DNA of 64,000 nt from Pectinatus cerevisiiphilus (GCF_004341685.1 NZ_SMAA01000006.1:121510-185509); one strand, 5' to 3'. Positions 8,455-17,931 are shown, counted from the first letter of the stretch. Translations and numbers: made by a program. The notes: generated from the sequence alone by a model not told the origin.

Positions 8455-11076
8455 TTGAAATACATGAGCGGCAATGAGTTGCGGGAAAAATTCTTGCAAT
8501 ATTTTGCACAAAGAGGTCATTTGCGTTTACCTAGTTTCTCTTTGATACCTGAAAATGATCCTTCTTTGTTAATGATTGGAGCAGGTATGGCTCCATTTAA
8601 ACCATTTTTTACAGGCAAGATGAAACCACCTCATACGCGCATAACCACTAGTCAGCGCTGTGTCCGGACTGGTGATATAGAAAATGTTGGACGCACTGCC
8701 CGTCATCAGACTTATTTTGAAATGCTGGGAAACTTTTCTTTTGGTGATTATTTTAAGAAAGAAGTTATACCGTGGGCTTGGGAATTTCTTACTAAAGAAC
8801 TTGAGTTACCCGCTGATAAATTGTGGGTGAGTATTTATCCGAAGGATGAAGAAGCTTATAAAATTTGGACAGAAAAAACATCTGTAAATCCTGACCATAT
8901 TGTTAGAATGGAAGACAATTTTTGGGAAATAGGTACTGGCCCCTGCGGACCTGATTCTGAAATTTATATAGATCTCGGGGAGGAACGTGGCTGTGGTAAA
9001 CCCGACTGCGCTCCCGGTTGCGACTGTGACCGTTATTTAGAAATATGGAATCTTGTTTTTACCCAGTATGATCGTACTGAAAGCGGTGAATACCGTCCTT
9101 TAGTAAAAAAAAATATTGATACAGGCGCAGGTCTGGAACGTTTGGCATCTGTAATTCAAGAAAAACCGACTAATTTTGAAACTGACTTGTTATATCCTAT
9201 CATTGAATATGCTTCTCGTATTTCGGGTGTAGAATATAATAAGGATAAGAAGACCGATATTTCTTTAAAGGTTATAGCAGATCATGCCCGTAGTATCGCT
9301 GTTATGGTCATGGACGGCATCTTGCCTTCAAATGAAGGCAGGGGTTATGTTTTGCGCCGTATTCTGCGGCGGGCTGTGCGGCATGGGCGCATGCTCGGCA
9401 TTGAAAAAGCTTTTTTGGCAGATGCTGTAGATGTAGTAGCAGAAATTTACAGAGGGGTTTATGATGGTCTCACTGAACGCAAGGATTATATAAAAAAAGT
9501 AATTAATATCGAAGAAGAAAGATTTCATCAGACACTTACCCAAGGGATGTCTTTGCTCGATGAAGAAATCCAGCAACTTTCCGCCGCAGGAAAGACAGTA
9601 CTTGATGGGGAAATAGGTTTTAAACTTTATGATACCTATGGTTTTCCTTATGAATTAACTGATGAAATACTGCATGAAAATGATTTTTCCCTTGATAAAG
9701 ATGGTTTTGACAAAGCTATGGAAGCGCAAAGGGAACGCGCACGGCAGGCTCGTCAGGAAAATAAGCGTGTAGATATACCTGACTTACGTGAATTAGATGT
9801 AGAAAAACTTTCCTGTGATTGTGCAGCCAAAAGTGCTAAGATAGTTTGCATTTGGAAAAATGCACAGGTGACTGATAATCTGCAAGACGGTGATGAAGCA
9901 GGCATAATTCTTGATGTCACTCCTTTTTATGCCGAAGGCGGTGGACAAGTCGGCGATTGTGGCGAACTTATTGGTGAAATGGGTAAAGCACATGTCAGCA
10001 ACACAAAGAAATTACCAAATGGGACAGTGTACCATATTGCATATGTGACCGAAGGAATATTGCATGTTGGAGATACCGTAAAAATCAATATTGACGTAGA
10101 GAAAAAACTGGCTTCAGCCCGTAATCATACAGCAACACATTTATTGCAGGCAGCATTGAAGAAAGTTGTTGGCAAACAAGTCAACCAGGCTGGTTCTTCG
10201 GTAACACCAGAACATTTGCGTTTTGATTTTTCCAATTTTGAACCTGTTTCCCAAAAACAGCTGGCAGAAGTGGAACAAATCGTCAATGATGAAATATTAA
10301 AGGCGCTGCCCGTAAAGATCAGCCATATGAAACAGGAAGAAGCGAAAAAACAAGGCGCAATGGCTTTGTTTGGAGAAAAGTATGGCGATGTTGTACGCGT
10401 AGTCACCGTTCCTGATTTCAGTATGGAACTTTGTGGTGGCAGCCATGTTGATAATATAGGGCAAATCGGACTGTTTAAAATCATTGCTGAAAGTGGTGTA
10501 GCTGCTGGAATACGGCGTATTGAAGCACTTACGGGTAAAGTAGCTTATGCATACGTGAACGGACAGTTAAAAACTTTAGATGAAGCGGCCGTATTATTAA
10601 AAACAGAACCAGCGAGCTTAGTAAATAAAATCGGAAATGTCCTTGACGAAAATAAGGAACTTAAACATCAGCTCCATGAAATAAAAGAAATGCGGACTAA
10701 ATTGGATTCGCAGAAACTTTTAATGGCAGTCAAGCAGCATGGTGATGTAAATGTAATTACAGGAAAGGCTACAGCAGACACTATGGAAGAGCTGCGCAGT
10801 ATAGCAGATGTTACATGTGATAAGCTGGAAGATGGTGTTGTTATCCTGGCGGCCATTACAAAGGATAATAAGGTCAGTCTCGTTATAAAAGCTTCAAAGG
10901 ATGCCGTGAAAAAAGGTATCCATGCAGGAAAAATAATTAAAGAAAGCGCCCAAGTGTTGGGTGGTAATGGCGGTGGACGGCCTAATATGGCGCAAGCCGG
11001 CGGTAAGTTTGCAGATAAGCTGCCTGAAGCATTTGATAAAGCCTTAGCAGTATTAGATGCACAGATTAAAAAATAG
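8455..11076 (+). CDS. alaS: Alanyl-tRNA synthetase
   Basis: 873 residues with the full AlaRS architecture. The class II catalytic core starts MSGNELREKFLQYF after the first three residues and includes RCVRTGDIENVG. The C-terminal part has the editing domain with its zinc motif (HTATHLLQAA ... CGGSHVDNIG) and the C-Ala/DHHA1 region (QVLGGNGGGRPNMAQAGG). It charges tRNA-Ala and clears mischarged Ser/Gly. Start: TTG at 8455 lies 9 nt after GGAGG, whereas the ATG at 8464 is 18 nt away, so TTG is preferred. First gene of alaS-ireB-ruvX. Confidence 0.97.
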   Translation: MKYMSGNELREKFLQYFAQRGHLRLPSFSLIPENDPSLLMIGAGMAPFKPFFTGKMKPPHTRITTSQRCVRTGDIENVGRTARHQTYFEMLGNFSFGDYFKKEVIPWAWEFLTKELELPADKLWVSIYPKDEEAYKIWTEKTSVNPDHIVRMEDNFWEIGTGPCGPDSEIYIDLGEERGCGKPDCAPGCDCDRYLEIWNLVFTQYDRTESGEYRPLVKKNIDTGAGLERLASVIQEKPTNFETDLLYPIIEYASRISGVEYNKDKKTDISLKVIADHARSIAVMVMDGILPSNEGRGYVLRRILRRAVRHGRMLGIEKAFLADAVDVVAEIYRGVYDGLTERKDYIKKVINIEEERFHQTLTQGMSLLDEEIQQLSAAGKTVLDGEIGFKLYDTYGFPYELTDEILHENDFSLDKDGFDKAMEAQRERARQARQENKRVDIPDLRELDVEKLSCDCAAKSAKIVCIWKNAQVTDNLQDGDEAGIILDVTPFYAEGGGQVGDCGELIGEMGKAHVSNTKKLPNGTVYHIAYVTEGILHVGDTVKINIDVEKKLASARNHTATHLLQAALKKVVGKQVNQAGSSVTPEHLRFDFSNFEPVSQKQLAEVEQIVNDEILKALPVKISHMKQEEAKKQGAMALFGEKYGDVVRVVTVPDFSMELCGGSHVDNIGQIGLFKIIAESGVAAGIRRIEALTGKVAYAYVNGQLKTLDEAAVLLKTEPASLVNKIGNVLDENKELKHQLHEIKEMRTKLDSQKLLMAVKQHGDVNVITGKATADTMEELRSIADVTCDKLEDGVVILAAITKDNKVSLVIKASKDAVKKGIHAGKIIKESAQVLGGNGGGRPNMAQAGGKFADKLPEAFDKALAVLDAQIKK

Positions 11077-11113
11077 CGCCGTAGCTTTTTCCTTGAAAGG
11101 AATGTGATTTTAT

Positions 11114-11371
11114 ATGTCCAAGATGGAAGAAACGATGATGTTCAAATTTGGCGTTGATAAGAATCAAGCCGAAACAGTAATCAAAGAGGTCTGTTCTGCT
11201 ATGCAGGAAAAAGGATATAACCCGATAAACCAATTAGTCGGTTATTTATTATCTGGTGATCCCGCATATGTGACCAGCCATAAAGATGCTAGAAGCAAGA
11301 TTCGTGGTATGGAACGGGATGAGCTTTTAGCTGAGCTGGTAAGATTTTATTTAAATAAAAACAAGCCGTAA
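11114..11371 (+). CDS. ireB: IreB family regulatory protein (UPF0297)
   Basis: 85 residues with the UPF0297 signature: METMMFKF-like start, [22 protein letters not shown] in the middle, and [12 protein letters not shown] at the end. IreB in enterococci is a small phosphoprotein substrate of the IreK Ser/Thr kinase linked to envelope stress and cephalosporin tolerance; the role here is inferred from the family. It sits between alaS and ruvX, its conserved place in Firmicutes (yrzL in Bacillus). An AAAGGAATG-type SD precedes the ATG. Confidence 0.93.
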   Translation: MSKMEETMMFKFGVDKNQAETVIKEVCSAMQEKGYNPINQLVGYLLSGDPAYVTSHKDARSKIRGMERDELLAELVRFYLNKNKP

Positions 11372-11386
11372 AAGCGGGAGGATACT

Positions 11387-11809
11387 ATGCGTATCATAGG
11401 CCTTGATGTCGGAGATAAAACAATAGGCATAGCTGTCAGTGATGCTTTGATGTTCACTGCACAGGGAATTGAAACAATAAGGCGTGAATCATGGGAAAAT
11501 GACCTGCGACGCTTACAAGAACTCATAGCAGAGTATGAGATTGAAAGGATAGTCGTGGGACTGCCCCGAAACATGAATGGTACAGAGGGCGAAAGATGCG
11601 ACATAGTAAGAGAGTTTGCCAAACATCTAAAAGAATCTGTTACTGACAAAGAAATAGTATTTTGGGATGAACGCCTTTCTACAGTAGCTGCAGAACGTTA
11701 TCTTATTGCGGCTGACGTGAGCAGGGCAAAACGTCGTAAAGTAATTGATAAAATGGCTGCTGTCTTTATATTGCAGGGTTACCTCGACAGTAATCCGCAT
11801 AAGTTATGA
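11387..11809 (+). CDS. ruvX: Putative pre-16S rRNA nuclease / Holliday junction resolvase-like protein (YqgF/RuvX)
   Basis: 140 residues of the YqgF RNase H-fold family: [19 protein letters not shown] with the first catalytic Asp, [14 protein letters not shown] in the middle, [14 protein letters not shown] with the second acidic site, and [13 protein letters not shown] with the last Asp. The family was annotated as a Holliday resolvase from structure and shown in E. coli to act in 16S 5'-end maturation. Strong SD (GCGGGAGG) before ATG, 15 bp after ireB. Ends the operon just before a strong terminator. Confidence 0.94.
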   Translation: MRIIGLDVGDKTIGIAVSDALMFTAQGIETIRRESWENDLRRLQELIAEYEIERIVVGLPRNMNGTEGERCDIVREFAKHLKESVTDKEIVFWDERLSTVAAERYLIAADVSRAKRRKVIDKMAAVFILQGYLDSNPHKL

Positions 11810-11811
11810 TT

Positions 11812-11861
11812 ATAAAAGAGACAGGCTAAATGGTGTTTCCATTTAGCTTGTCTCTTTTATT
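11812..11861 (+). terminator. Rho-independent terminator of alaS-ireB-ruvX
   Basis: A long near-perfect stem (AAAAGAGACA-g-CTAAATGG / CCATTTAG-c-TGTCTCTTTT) ends in a T run directly after the ruvX stop. Because of the A/T-rich arms it can also work in the reverse direction. Confidence 0.9.
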
Positions 11862-11871
11862 AGAAGTTATT

Positions 11872-11919
11872 AAAAACACCTGTAAATCTTTTAATGAAAA
11901 GATTTACAGGTGTTTTTTA
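11872..11919 (-). terminator. Rho-independent terminator of the sdh/frd operon
   Basis: Stem of about 21 bp, AAAACACCTGTAAATCTTTT with its complement and a 4-nt AATG loop. On the minus strand it ends in a T5 run. It faces the convergent ruvX terminator, insulating the two operons. Confidence 0.88.
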
Positions 11920-11976
11920 GTACTAAAATACGATCATTGATCCGTATTTATCTTAGCAGGTTTTGTAAGCAGCTGC

Positions 11977-12729
11977 TTATTTATCAAAGATATTTTTCAA
12001 AGCCTGTTTATTTACATCACGGTTGAGCTGTGCAAGATAAGTAGTCAGTTTGATATTTTTTGGACATACTTGAACACAGTTCTGACTGTTACCGCAGCTT
12101 GTGATACCGCCTTTTTCCATTAAGGAATTAAGGCGTTTTTCTTTGTCAAATTTACCAAACGGATGAAGGTTGAACAGATATGCCTGTACAGTTGGTGCAG
12201 GGCCGATGAAGTCGGATTGCGGTCCAACATTAGGGCATGCTTCAAGACAGCATCCACAAGTCATACAATGTGCTATTTCATAAGCTGTAGCAGCAGTATA
12301 AGGATTTTGGATAGGCGCAGTATTTACTTCCCAGCTTCCGTCGATTTCGATCCAACCCTGTATACGTTTGAGGCTTTCAAACATAACAGAACGGTCAATC
12401 TGTAAGTCACGTATTACTGGAAATGTACGGGCAGGAGCAAGATGAATCGGTTGAGGAACATGGTCAACCAGTGTAGCACATGCTTGTCTAGCTTTGCCGT
12501 TTATTACCATCATGCAGGCACCGCAAACTTTTTCCAAGCAATTGCATTCCCAAACTACTGGAGTAGTCTTTTTACCGTCTTTGGTTACCGGGTTTTTTTG
12601 GATTTCCATTAAAGCCGCGACAACATTTAATGCAGGACGGTATGGTACTAAAAATTCTTCAGTATAAGGTTTGCTGTCAGGACTGTCCTGACGTTCTATA
12701 ATAAAATGTACTGTTTTCTGTTCTGACAT
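11977..12729 (-). CDS. sdhB: Succinate dehydrogenase/fumarate reductase iron-sulfur subunit
   Basis: 250 residues with all three cluster motifs: [2Fe-2S] ligands C64-x4-C69-x2-C72 and C84 (CLEKVCGACM ... RQAC), a [4Fe-4S] motif CMTCGCCLEACP and a [3Fe-4S] motif CGNSQNCVQVCPK. It relays electrons between the heme/quinone subunit and the flavoprotein. An extra Cys62 precedes the first ligand. In an anaerobe of this kind the complex is expected to work mainly as a menaquinol:fumarate reductase, but sequence alone does not fix direction. Third gene of the C-A-B operon, 5 bp after sdhA. Confidence 0.95.
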   Translation of the reverse strand: MSEQKTVHFIIERQDSPDSKPYTEEFLVPYRPALNVVAALMEIQKNPVTKDGKKTTPVVWECNCLEKVCGACMMVINGKARQACATLVDHVPQPIHLAPARTFPVIRDLQIDRSVMFESLKRIQGWIEIDGSWEVNTAPIQNPYTAATAYEIAHCMTCGCCLEACPNVGPQSDFIGPAPTVQAYLFNLHPFGKFDKEKRLNSLMEKGGITSCGNSQNCVQVCPKNIKLTTYLAQLNRDVNKQALKNIFDK

Positions 12730-12734
12730 TGTTA

Positions 12735-14492
12735 TTATTTACCTCCCTTAGCAACATCGTAACGACGCGGACGCGGTTTTATCAAGGAGTGGTCAAATTC
12801 CCTATAAGTGATTTTCGGTTCATGTGTTTCTGGATCATAAGAAGCAATAGTAGTCTTAAGGAATTTTTCGTCATCACGATTAGGAAATTCTGGTTTATAA
12901 TGAGCACCGCGGCTTTCATCACGCATACGTGCAGCCTTACAAATAACCATAGCATAAAGAATCATGTTGCGCAGTTGACGAACGAACATGGCTTCTTGGT
13001 TAGCCCAATGGCCTTTGTCGTTTACGCCGATGTCACTCCAGCGGGCAAGAATCTTTTTCAATTCACCCATGCAGAAATCAAGTTCTTTGTTGACACGAAC
13101 AATTGTACAATATCTGTTCATCAAATCGCCTAATTCATGATGCAGCTTATGGGCATTTTCTTTACCATTCATATTGATGATATTTTCAAATTCGTCTACA
13201 CATTCCTGTTTAGCAGCAGCTAATTGTTCATCAGTTAATTCATCACCGATGTCATCGCTTTCAGACCAGCGAATAGCTTCAGGACCGGAAATGGTACCTG
13301 AATATGCAGCTGAAAGAAGTGAATTAGCACCCAAACGGTTTGCACCATGATACTGGTAATCACATTCGCCAGAAGCAAGAAGTGCCGGAATGCTTGTATT
13401 ATGTTTTGTATCTACCCAGATACCACCCATTGAATAATGGACTGACGGATAAATCTGCATAGGAACTTTACGAGGATCATCGCCAACAAATTCTGAATAC
13501 ATTTCCAGGATACCACCGAGTTTACGTTCGAGGTATTCTGCTGGGATATGGGACAAATCAAGATATACTCTGTTTTCGCCGTTTATGCCCAAGCCCTGAT
13601 TTACGCAGACATCATAGATGGCACGTGCTGCGATATCACGAGGTACCAGGTTACCATATGCCGGATACATTGTTTCAAGGAAGTACCAAGGTTTACCGTC
13701 TTTATATGTCCAAATACGGCCACCTTCGCCACGGCAGGCTTCTGACATAAGACGATTCTTATCAGAACCAGGAATAGCAGTAGGATGGATCTGAATGAAT
13801 TCACTGTTGCCGATTTCTGCACCCTGCTGATAAACAGCGGATACTGCTGAACCATTGCAAATTGTAGATGCTGTGCAACGACCAAAAATAACACCAGGGC
13901 CACCTGTTGCCAAAATGACAGCATCAGCACGAAAAGCTTCAATTTCCATAGAATTCATATTCTGGGCAACAATACCACGACAAACTTTTTTATCATTTTT
14001 TATAATTTTAATGAATTCCCAGAATTCATATTTATTTACTTTACCTTTAACTTCCCATTTACGAACTTGTTCATCAAGCGCATAAAGAAGCTGCTGGCCT
14101 GTTGTTGAGCCGGCAAATACGGTACGTTTATTTTTTTGTCCACCAAAATTACGAAGATCAAGGGCACCTTCAGCAGTACGGGTAAAAGGAACACCCATAC
14201 GGTCAAACATTTTTATAAGTTTAGGCGCTGTTTCGCACATGCCTTTTACAGCTGTTTGATCGGCTAAAAAGTCACCGCCGTATACTGTATCATCAAAATG
14301 TTCCCAAGTAGTATCGTTTTGGCCTTTTGTATTCATGCAAGCATTAATACCACCCTGTGCGCACAAGGAATGTGAACGCTTTACAGGACAATACGAAAAT
14401 AATTTTACTTCTCCGCCTGCTTCGCAAATTTTAATAGTTGCCATAAGACCGGATAATCCGCCGCCGACAACAATTATATTCTTTTTACTCAC
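12735..14492 (-). CDS. sdhA: Succinate dehydrogenase/fumarate reductase flavoprotein subunit
   Basis: 585 residues. The N-terminal dinucleotide-binding motif VVGGGLSGL (8-16) binds FAD, and His41 in KRSHSLCAQGG is the expected covalent FAD attachment site. Further family segments are IQIHPTAI, the active-site region SEACRGEGGRI, HYSMGGIWVD and GANRLGANSLLSA. It catalyses fumarate/succinate interconversion on the cytoplasmic face. Length and order fit the B. subtilis-type enzyme. An SD (AAGGAGAG) precedes the ATG. No damage seen. Confidence 0.96.
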   Translation of the reverse strand: MSKKNIIVVGGGLSGLMATIKICEAGGEVKLFSYCPVKRSHSLCAQGGINACMNTKGQNDTTWEHFDDTVYGGDFLADQTAVKGMCETAPKLIKMFDRMGVPFTRTAEGALDLRNFGGQKNKRTVFAGSTTGQQLLYALDEQVRKWEVKGKVNKYEFWEFIKIIKNDKKVCRGIVAQNMNSMEIEAFRADAVILATGGPGVIFGRCTASTICNGSAVSAVYQQGAEIGNSEFIQIHPTAIPGSDKNRLMSEACRGEGGRIWTYKDGKPWYFLETMYPAYGNLVPRDIAARAIYDVCVNQGLGINGENRVYLDLSHIPAEYLERKLGGILEMYSEFVGDDPRKVPMQIYPSVHYSMGGIWVDTKHNTSIPALLASGECDYQYHGANRLGANSLLSAAYSGTISGPEAIRWSESDDIGDELTDEQLAAAKQECVDEFENIINMNGKENAHKLHHELGDLMNRYCTIVRVNKELDFCMGELKKILARWSDIGVNDKGHWANQEAMFVRQLRNMILYAMVICKAARMRDESRGAHYKPEFPNRDDEKFLKTTIASYDPETHEPKITYREFDHSLIKPRPRRYDVAKGGK

Positions 14493-14526
14493 GTAGCTTC
14501 TCTCCTTATTTTTAATAAAAACTTAA

Positions 14527-15147
14527 TCAATGCATTTTATATGATGCCATGAATGCAATGGTTGCAAGAGACAATAACACGCATACAAGCATCATTACTC
14601 TACCGATAAATGTTTGAATACGCGGACCTTTAGCGATGCCCCATGTCATGCATAAGGTAGTAACACCGTTGCAAAAATGGAATATAGCAGCAATCATGCC
14701 AACAAGATAGAGGATAAACCATCCCATATTGTTAAACATTTGATCAAGTAAAGCGTAAGAAATCGGTGTGCCACCGCCTTTAGTGAAAATACGCAGATCA
14801 ACAACGTGGATAATTAAGAAAACGAAAAGGAAAATAGCTGTCCATCTCTGAAGTGCGAACTGCCAGTTGCGGGCATAACCATATTTTGTAGGATTGTTTC
14901 TTGCTTGCAAAGCGATATACAATCCATAAATCATATGGAAAAGGAAAGGAATAGCAAGACCAAAAATTTCGATAACAAGCATGATGTTATGCGGAATCAT
15001 GGCAATCTTACCAATAGCTTCATTGAATGCTGCCGGTCCTCCGATAGCCTCCGCGTTGGTCAAAACATGTTCTAATAAGAACAATCCCATTGGAACAATC
15101 CCGCAAATAGAATGCAGGCGACGAATATAAAATGTTACATGGAACAT
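14527..15147 (-). CDS. sdhC: Succinate dehydrogenase/fumarate reductase cytochrome b subunit
   Basis: 206 residues with about five hydrophobic helices and His residues on several helices (LHSICG, LLEHVLTN, FLFHMIYG, FLIIHVVDLR, IFHFCNG), the pattern of the diheme cytochrome b558-type anchor. It carries electrons between menaquinol and the FeS subunit and anchors SdhAB in the membrane. The SD GGAGGG before ATG is strong. It is first in the operon, as in Bacillus sdhCAB. A hairpin separates it from the fumarase genes upstream. Confidence 0.93.
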   Translation of the reverse strand: MFHVTFYIRRLHSICGIVPMGLFLLEHVLTNAEAIGGPAAFNEAIGKIAMIPHNIMLVIEIFGLAIPFLFHMIYGLYIALQARNNPTKYGYARNWQFALQRWTAIFLFVFLIIHVVDLRIFTKGGGTPISYALLDQMFNNMGWFILYLVGMIAAIFHFCNGVTTLCMTWGIAKGPRIQTFIGRVMMLVCVLLSLATIAFMASYKMH

Positions 15148-15191
15148 TATAACCCTCCTATTGTTAATCCCGTTCGGGAAAATTAAAATAA

Positions 15192-15247
15192 GGAAGCCTC
15201 AATAATAATTTTTCGCAGTGAATGCGAATTTATTATTGGAGCTTTCC
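15192..15247 (-). terminator. Hairpin between fumarase and sdh operons, probable terminator
   Basis: The minus-strand sequence folds into a long interrupted stem (GGAA-GC / GC-TTCC outer arm, CAATAATAA / TTATTATTG middle, TTCGC / GCGAA inner) followed by TTATTTTAATTTT. It lies just after the fumarase beta stop and before sdhC, so it may end or attenuate transcription. Confidence 0.6.
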
Positions 15248-15258
15248 GAATCTCTAAA

Positions 15259-15816
15259 TTAAAGCTTACGATAAGGTTTTTGACCTATTTCGTAGAAATT
15301 ATTTCCCTCTGAATCAATAACAACAATAGCAGGGAAATCCACGACAGTAAGTGCAGCAAGTGCTTCTGGACCGAGTTCAGGATAAGCAATTACTTCATAT
15401 TTTTTTACTGATTTTGCAATGAAAGCAGCAGCACCACCAACTGCGGCAAAATATGTAACACCATTTTTTTTCATTGATTCTATTACTTCTGGAGAACGGG
15501 AACCCTTACCGATCATACCCTTAATGCCCTGTTCAAGCATTGTCGGTGTATAAGCATCCATACGGCCTGCTGTTGTAGGACCGCATGAACCGATAGGATC
15601 ACCTGGTTTTGCCGGTGTAGGGCCAAGATAATATACAATCTGATTATGCCAGTCAATAGGAAGTTTTTCTCCCTTTGCTAAAGTTTCTGTCATTACTTTA
15701 TGCGCAGCATCACGAGCACTATAAATAGTCCCGCTTATTAAGACGCTGTCACCAGCTCTAAGTTTACGGGATCTTTCTTCTGTCAAAGGTGTCGTAATAC
15801 GAATTTTTTCAGCCAT
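15259..15816 (-). CDS. fumB: Class I fumarate hydratase, beta (C-terminal domain) subunit
   Basis: 185 residues beginning MAEKIRITTPLTEE, with GPTTAGRMDAYTPTMLEQG, IGKGSRSPEV and FAAVGGAAAF, the signature of the small subunit of two-component class I fumarases (also seen in tartrate dehydratases). Together with the alpha subunit it interconverts malate and fumarate using a [4Fe-4S] cluster. The start at 15816 has a GGGGAGG SD; the frame stays open further upstream but would overlap the alpha gene. L(+)-tartrate dehydratase is the alternative, but the setting next to sdh and pckA favours fumarase. The symbol follows the family only. Confidence 0.9.
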   Translation of the reverse strand: MAEKIRITTPLTEERSRKLRAGDSVLISGTIYSARDAAHKVMTETLAKGEKLPIDWHNQIVYYLGPTPAKPGDPIGSCGPTTAGRMDAYTPTMLEQGIKGMIGKGSRSPEVIESMKKNGVTYFAAVGGAAAFIAKSVKKYEVIAYPELGPEALAALTVVDFPAIVVIDSEGNNFYEIGQKPYRKL

Positions 15817-15838
15817 TATTAACGTTCCTCCCCAATTA

Positions 15839-16681
15839 TTATAATACGCGTTTACTGTGACGTGTCGCATGGCAGCAAATTGTTACAGCAACAGGTAAAC
15901 CAGCTATATGAGTAGGTCCCCATTCAATGTTAACGGCAAGTGCAGATGTTGTACCACCCAATTGCGGGCCAATACCGGTTTTGTTTACCAAGTCCAAAAG
16001 TTCTTTTTCAAGTGCCGCATATTTGGGATGAGCGTTGCGGACAGTAAGTGGACGCAGTAAAGCCCGTTTGGAATAATAAGCAGCCTTATCCATCGTACCG
16101 CCAATTCCTACCCCAATAACCATTGGTGGGCACGGATTGCAGCTTGCGTGCAAAATGATTTCCATAACAGCTTTTTTAACACCTTCGACACCATCTGCGG
16201 GAACAAGCATTTTTATGCCAGATTTATTTTCACTGCCGAAACCTTTAGGTTCGATTTCGATTTTTAATTTATCACCCGGTACTACTTCTGTATAGATAAT
16301 TGCTGGGGTATTGTTTTGGGTATTCTTTCTATCAAACAGTGGTTCAGCAACTACTGATTTTCTCAAATATCCTTCTGTATAGCCTTTGGCAACTCCTGCA
16401 TTGATGGCATCGTTAAGACCGCCGCCTTCAATGTGAAGATCCTGTCCAACTTCAACAAAAACGATTGTCATGCCTGTATCCTGACAAATAGGACGATCTT
16501 CAGTTTTGGCAATTTCAGCATTTTTGATGATTTGGTCCAGAACATCCCGGCCTACAGGAGATTCTTCAGTTTCTCTACCTTTCTTTAATGCTTCATAAAC
16601 ATCTTCAGGCAAATAGTAAGCAGCTTCTTTACACATCTGTGCAACTTCTTGTGTAATTTGTTCTACCTGTATAGTACGCAT
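15839..16681 (-). CDS. fumA: Class I fumarate hydratase, alpha (FeS) subunit
   Basis: 280 residues. Cluster Cys candidates are in DRPICQDTG, in HASCNPCPPM and in ITICCHATRH-like VTICCHATRH near the C-terminus; GVGIGGTMDKAAYYSKRAL is the family hallmark. It forms the catalytic [4Fe-4S] half of the fumarase. The chosen ATG (16681) is preceded by TAGGAGGG; the frame extends upstream 16 codons with no SD. 22 bp separate it from the beta gene, so the two are co-transcribed. Oxygen-labile class I enzymes suit an anaerobe. Confidence 0.92.
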   Translation of the reverse strand: MRTIQVEQITQEVAQMCKEAAYYLPEDVYEALKKGRETEESPVGRDVLDQIIKNAEIAKTEDRPICQDTGMTIVFVEVGQDLHIEGGGLNDAINAGVAKGYTEGYLRKSVVAEPLFDRKNTQNNTPAIIYTEVVPGDKLKIEIEPKGFGSENKSGIKMLVPADGVEGVKKAVMEIILHASCNPCPPMVIGVGIGGTMDKAAYYSKRALLRPLTVRNAHPKYAALEKELLDLVNKTGIGPQLGGTTSALAVNIEWGPTHIAGLPVAVTICCHATRHSKRVL

Positions 16682-16808
16682 ATAAACCCTCCTAGAATAT
16701 AATGTCCCCAATGAAGTAAATGTTATCACATTTTTAAAATGCTTTCAAGCCTTTAACGGCAAGTAATTGCAGATTATAAAAGGTGAAACGGATTCATTTT
16801 CTCTTTTA

Positions 16809-16852
16809 CAATATTTATAAACTGTCTGATCAGTTATAAATTTAAAATATTG
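16809..16852 (-). terminator. AT-rich hairpin 3' of yfcE
   Basis: Inverted repeat CAATATTTATAAACTG / CAGTTATAAAT...AATATTG directly after the yfcE stop. It may end the rph-rdgB-yfcE transcript, but the following T run is weak. Confidence 0.45.
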
Positions 16853-17335
16853 TTAGATTGTATACCTGTTTACTTGGAATAAATTTTTATCTACAGAAAA
16901 ATTTATAATTGCAAAACTGCCTTCTTTGCCATCGCGTGGTAAAGAAACACTACCAGGGTTTAAAAATAATCTGCCTTCTTGGTATTCTTCAAGATAGATA
17001 TGACTGTGCCCAAAGATAATTATATCTGCGCAATTTTTTTGCGCCAACTCACGTAAATAATCTATACCCCATTTTACCTGATACTTATGCCCATGCGTGA
17101 GCCAAATCTTTTTTCCTTCTACCATGAAAAATTCGTCTTCTGCAACCTCAGTATTATTCCAGTCACCATTGCCAGCCACTTTCATAACAGGAACAGACGT
17201 AATTTTTTCCAGATATACGGCATCTTGTACATAATCTCCTGCATGCAGCCATAAATCTACATGTGGAGCTTTTTCCACGGCTTTTTTCACAGCAATGGTG
17301 TTGCCATGGCTGTCGCTCATAACACCCATTATCAT
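16853..17335 (-). CDS. YfcE/MJ0936-type metallophosphoesterase
   Basis: 160 residues with all calcineurin-type metal motifs: SDSHGN (7-12), LHAGDYV (D-x6-GD), VAGNGDW (GNxD), LTHGHKY and IIFGHSHIY, ending NPGSVSLPRDG. The family hydrolyses phosphodiesters in vitro; its physiological substrate is mostly unknown. The start ATG overlaps the rdgB stop (ATGA), so it is translationally coupled. The order rph-rdgB-phosphoesterase matches Bacillus rph-ysnA-ysnB. Confidence 0.92.
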   Translation of the reverse strand: MIMGVMSDSHGNTIAVKKAVEKAPHVDLWLHAGDYVQDAVYLEKITSVPVMKVAGNGDWNNTEVAEDEFFMVEGKKIWLTHGHKYQVKWGIDYLRELAQKNCADIIIFGHSHIYLEEYQEGRLFLNPGSVSLPRDGKEGSFAIINFSVDKNLFQVNRYTI

Positions 17336-17928
17336 GACAGATATTCAGCAAGTAATTTTTTCATCTTTTTTACTGCCTTTCCCCTATGGCTTATTACGTT
17401 CTTTTCTGCCAGAGAAATTTCTGCCATACTCTTTTGTCCGCCACAAACATAAAAATAGGGATCATAGCCGAAACCGTTATCACCTCTCGGCTGGATTTTG
17501 ATTATTCCCTCACATGTTCCTTCACTTTGCAATATTTCACCGTTTACATCAAAAAAAGCAAGAACACATTTATAGCGCGCAGGTGATGAAGAAGAACCTG
17601 TTTTTTTCATTTCATTAAGTAATTTATTATTATTTTCTGCATCGCTGGCATGTGTGCCAGCAAATCTGGCTGAATAAATACCAGGCTGTTTGTCAAGTAC
17701 ATCTACTTCTAAACCAGAATCATCAGCAAGACAAGCCATTCCTGTGAGCCTTGCATAAAATGCTGCCTTTATACGTGCGTTTTCTGCAAAAGTTTGGCCG
17801 CTTTCGACGGCACTTGGTAATTCACCAAATTCAGAAAGTGCCCTAACGATTATAGGAAGTCCGTCAAATGCCGCTTCCATCTCTTTTACTTTTCCCTTGT
17901 TTTTTGTAGCGATAATAATTGTTTTCAT
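17332..17928 (-). CDS. rdgB: XTP/dITP diphosphatase (RdgB/HAM1 family)
   Basis: 198 residues with the HAM1 hallmarks: IIIATKNKGKVKE at the N-terminus, ACLADDSGLEVD in the middle, PGIYSARFAG, and GFGYDPYF near the C-terminus, followed by SHRGKAVKKM. It hydrolyses dITP, ITP and XTP to monophosphates, keeping deaminated purines out of DNA. It starts 3 bp after the rph stop and overlaps the next gene by four bases. Intact. Confidence 0.96.
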   Translation of the reverse strand: MKTIIIATKNKGKVKEMEAAFDGLPIIVRALSEFGELPSAVESGQTFAENARIKAAFYARLTGMACLADDSGLEVDVLDKQPGIYSARFAGTHASDAENNNKLLNEMKKTGSSSSPARYKCVLAFFDVNGEILQSEGTCEGIIKIQPRGDNGFGYDPYFYVCGGQKSMAEISLAEKNVISHRGKAVKKMKKLLAEYLS

Positions 17929-17931
17929 TAT

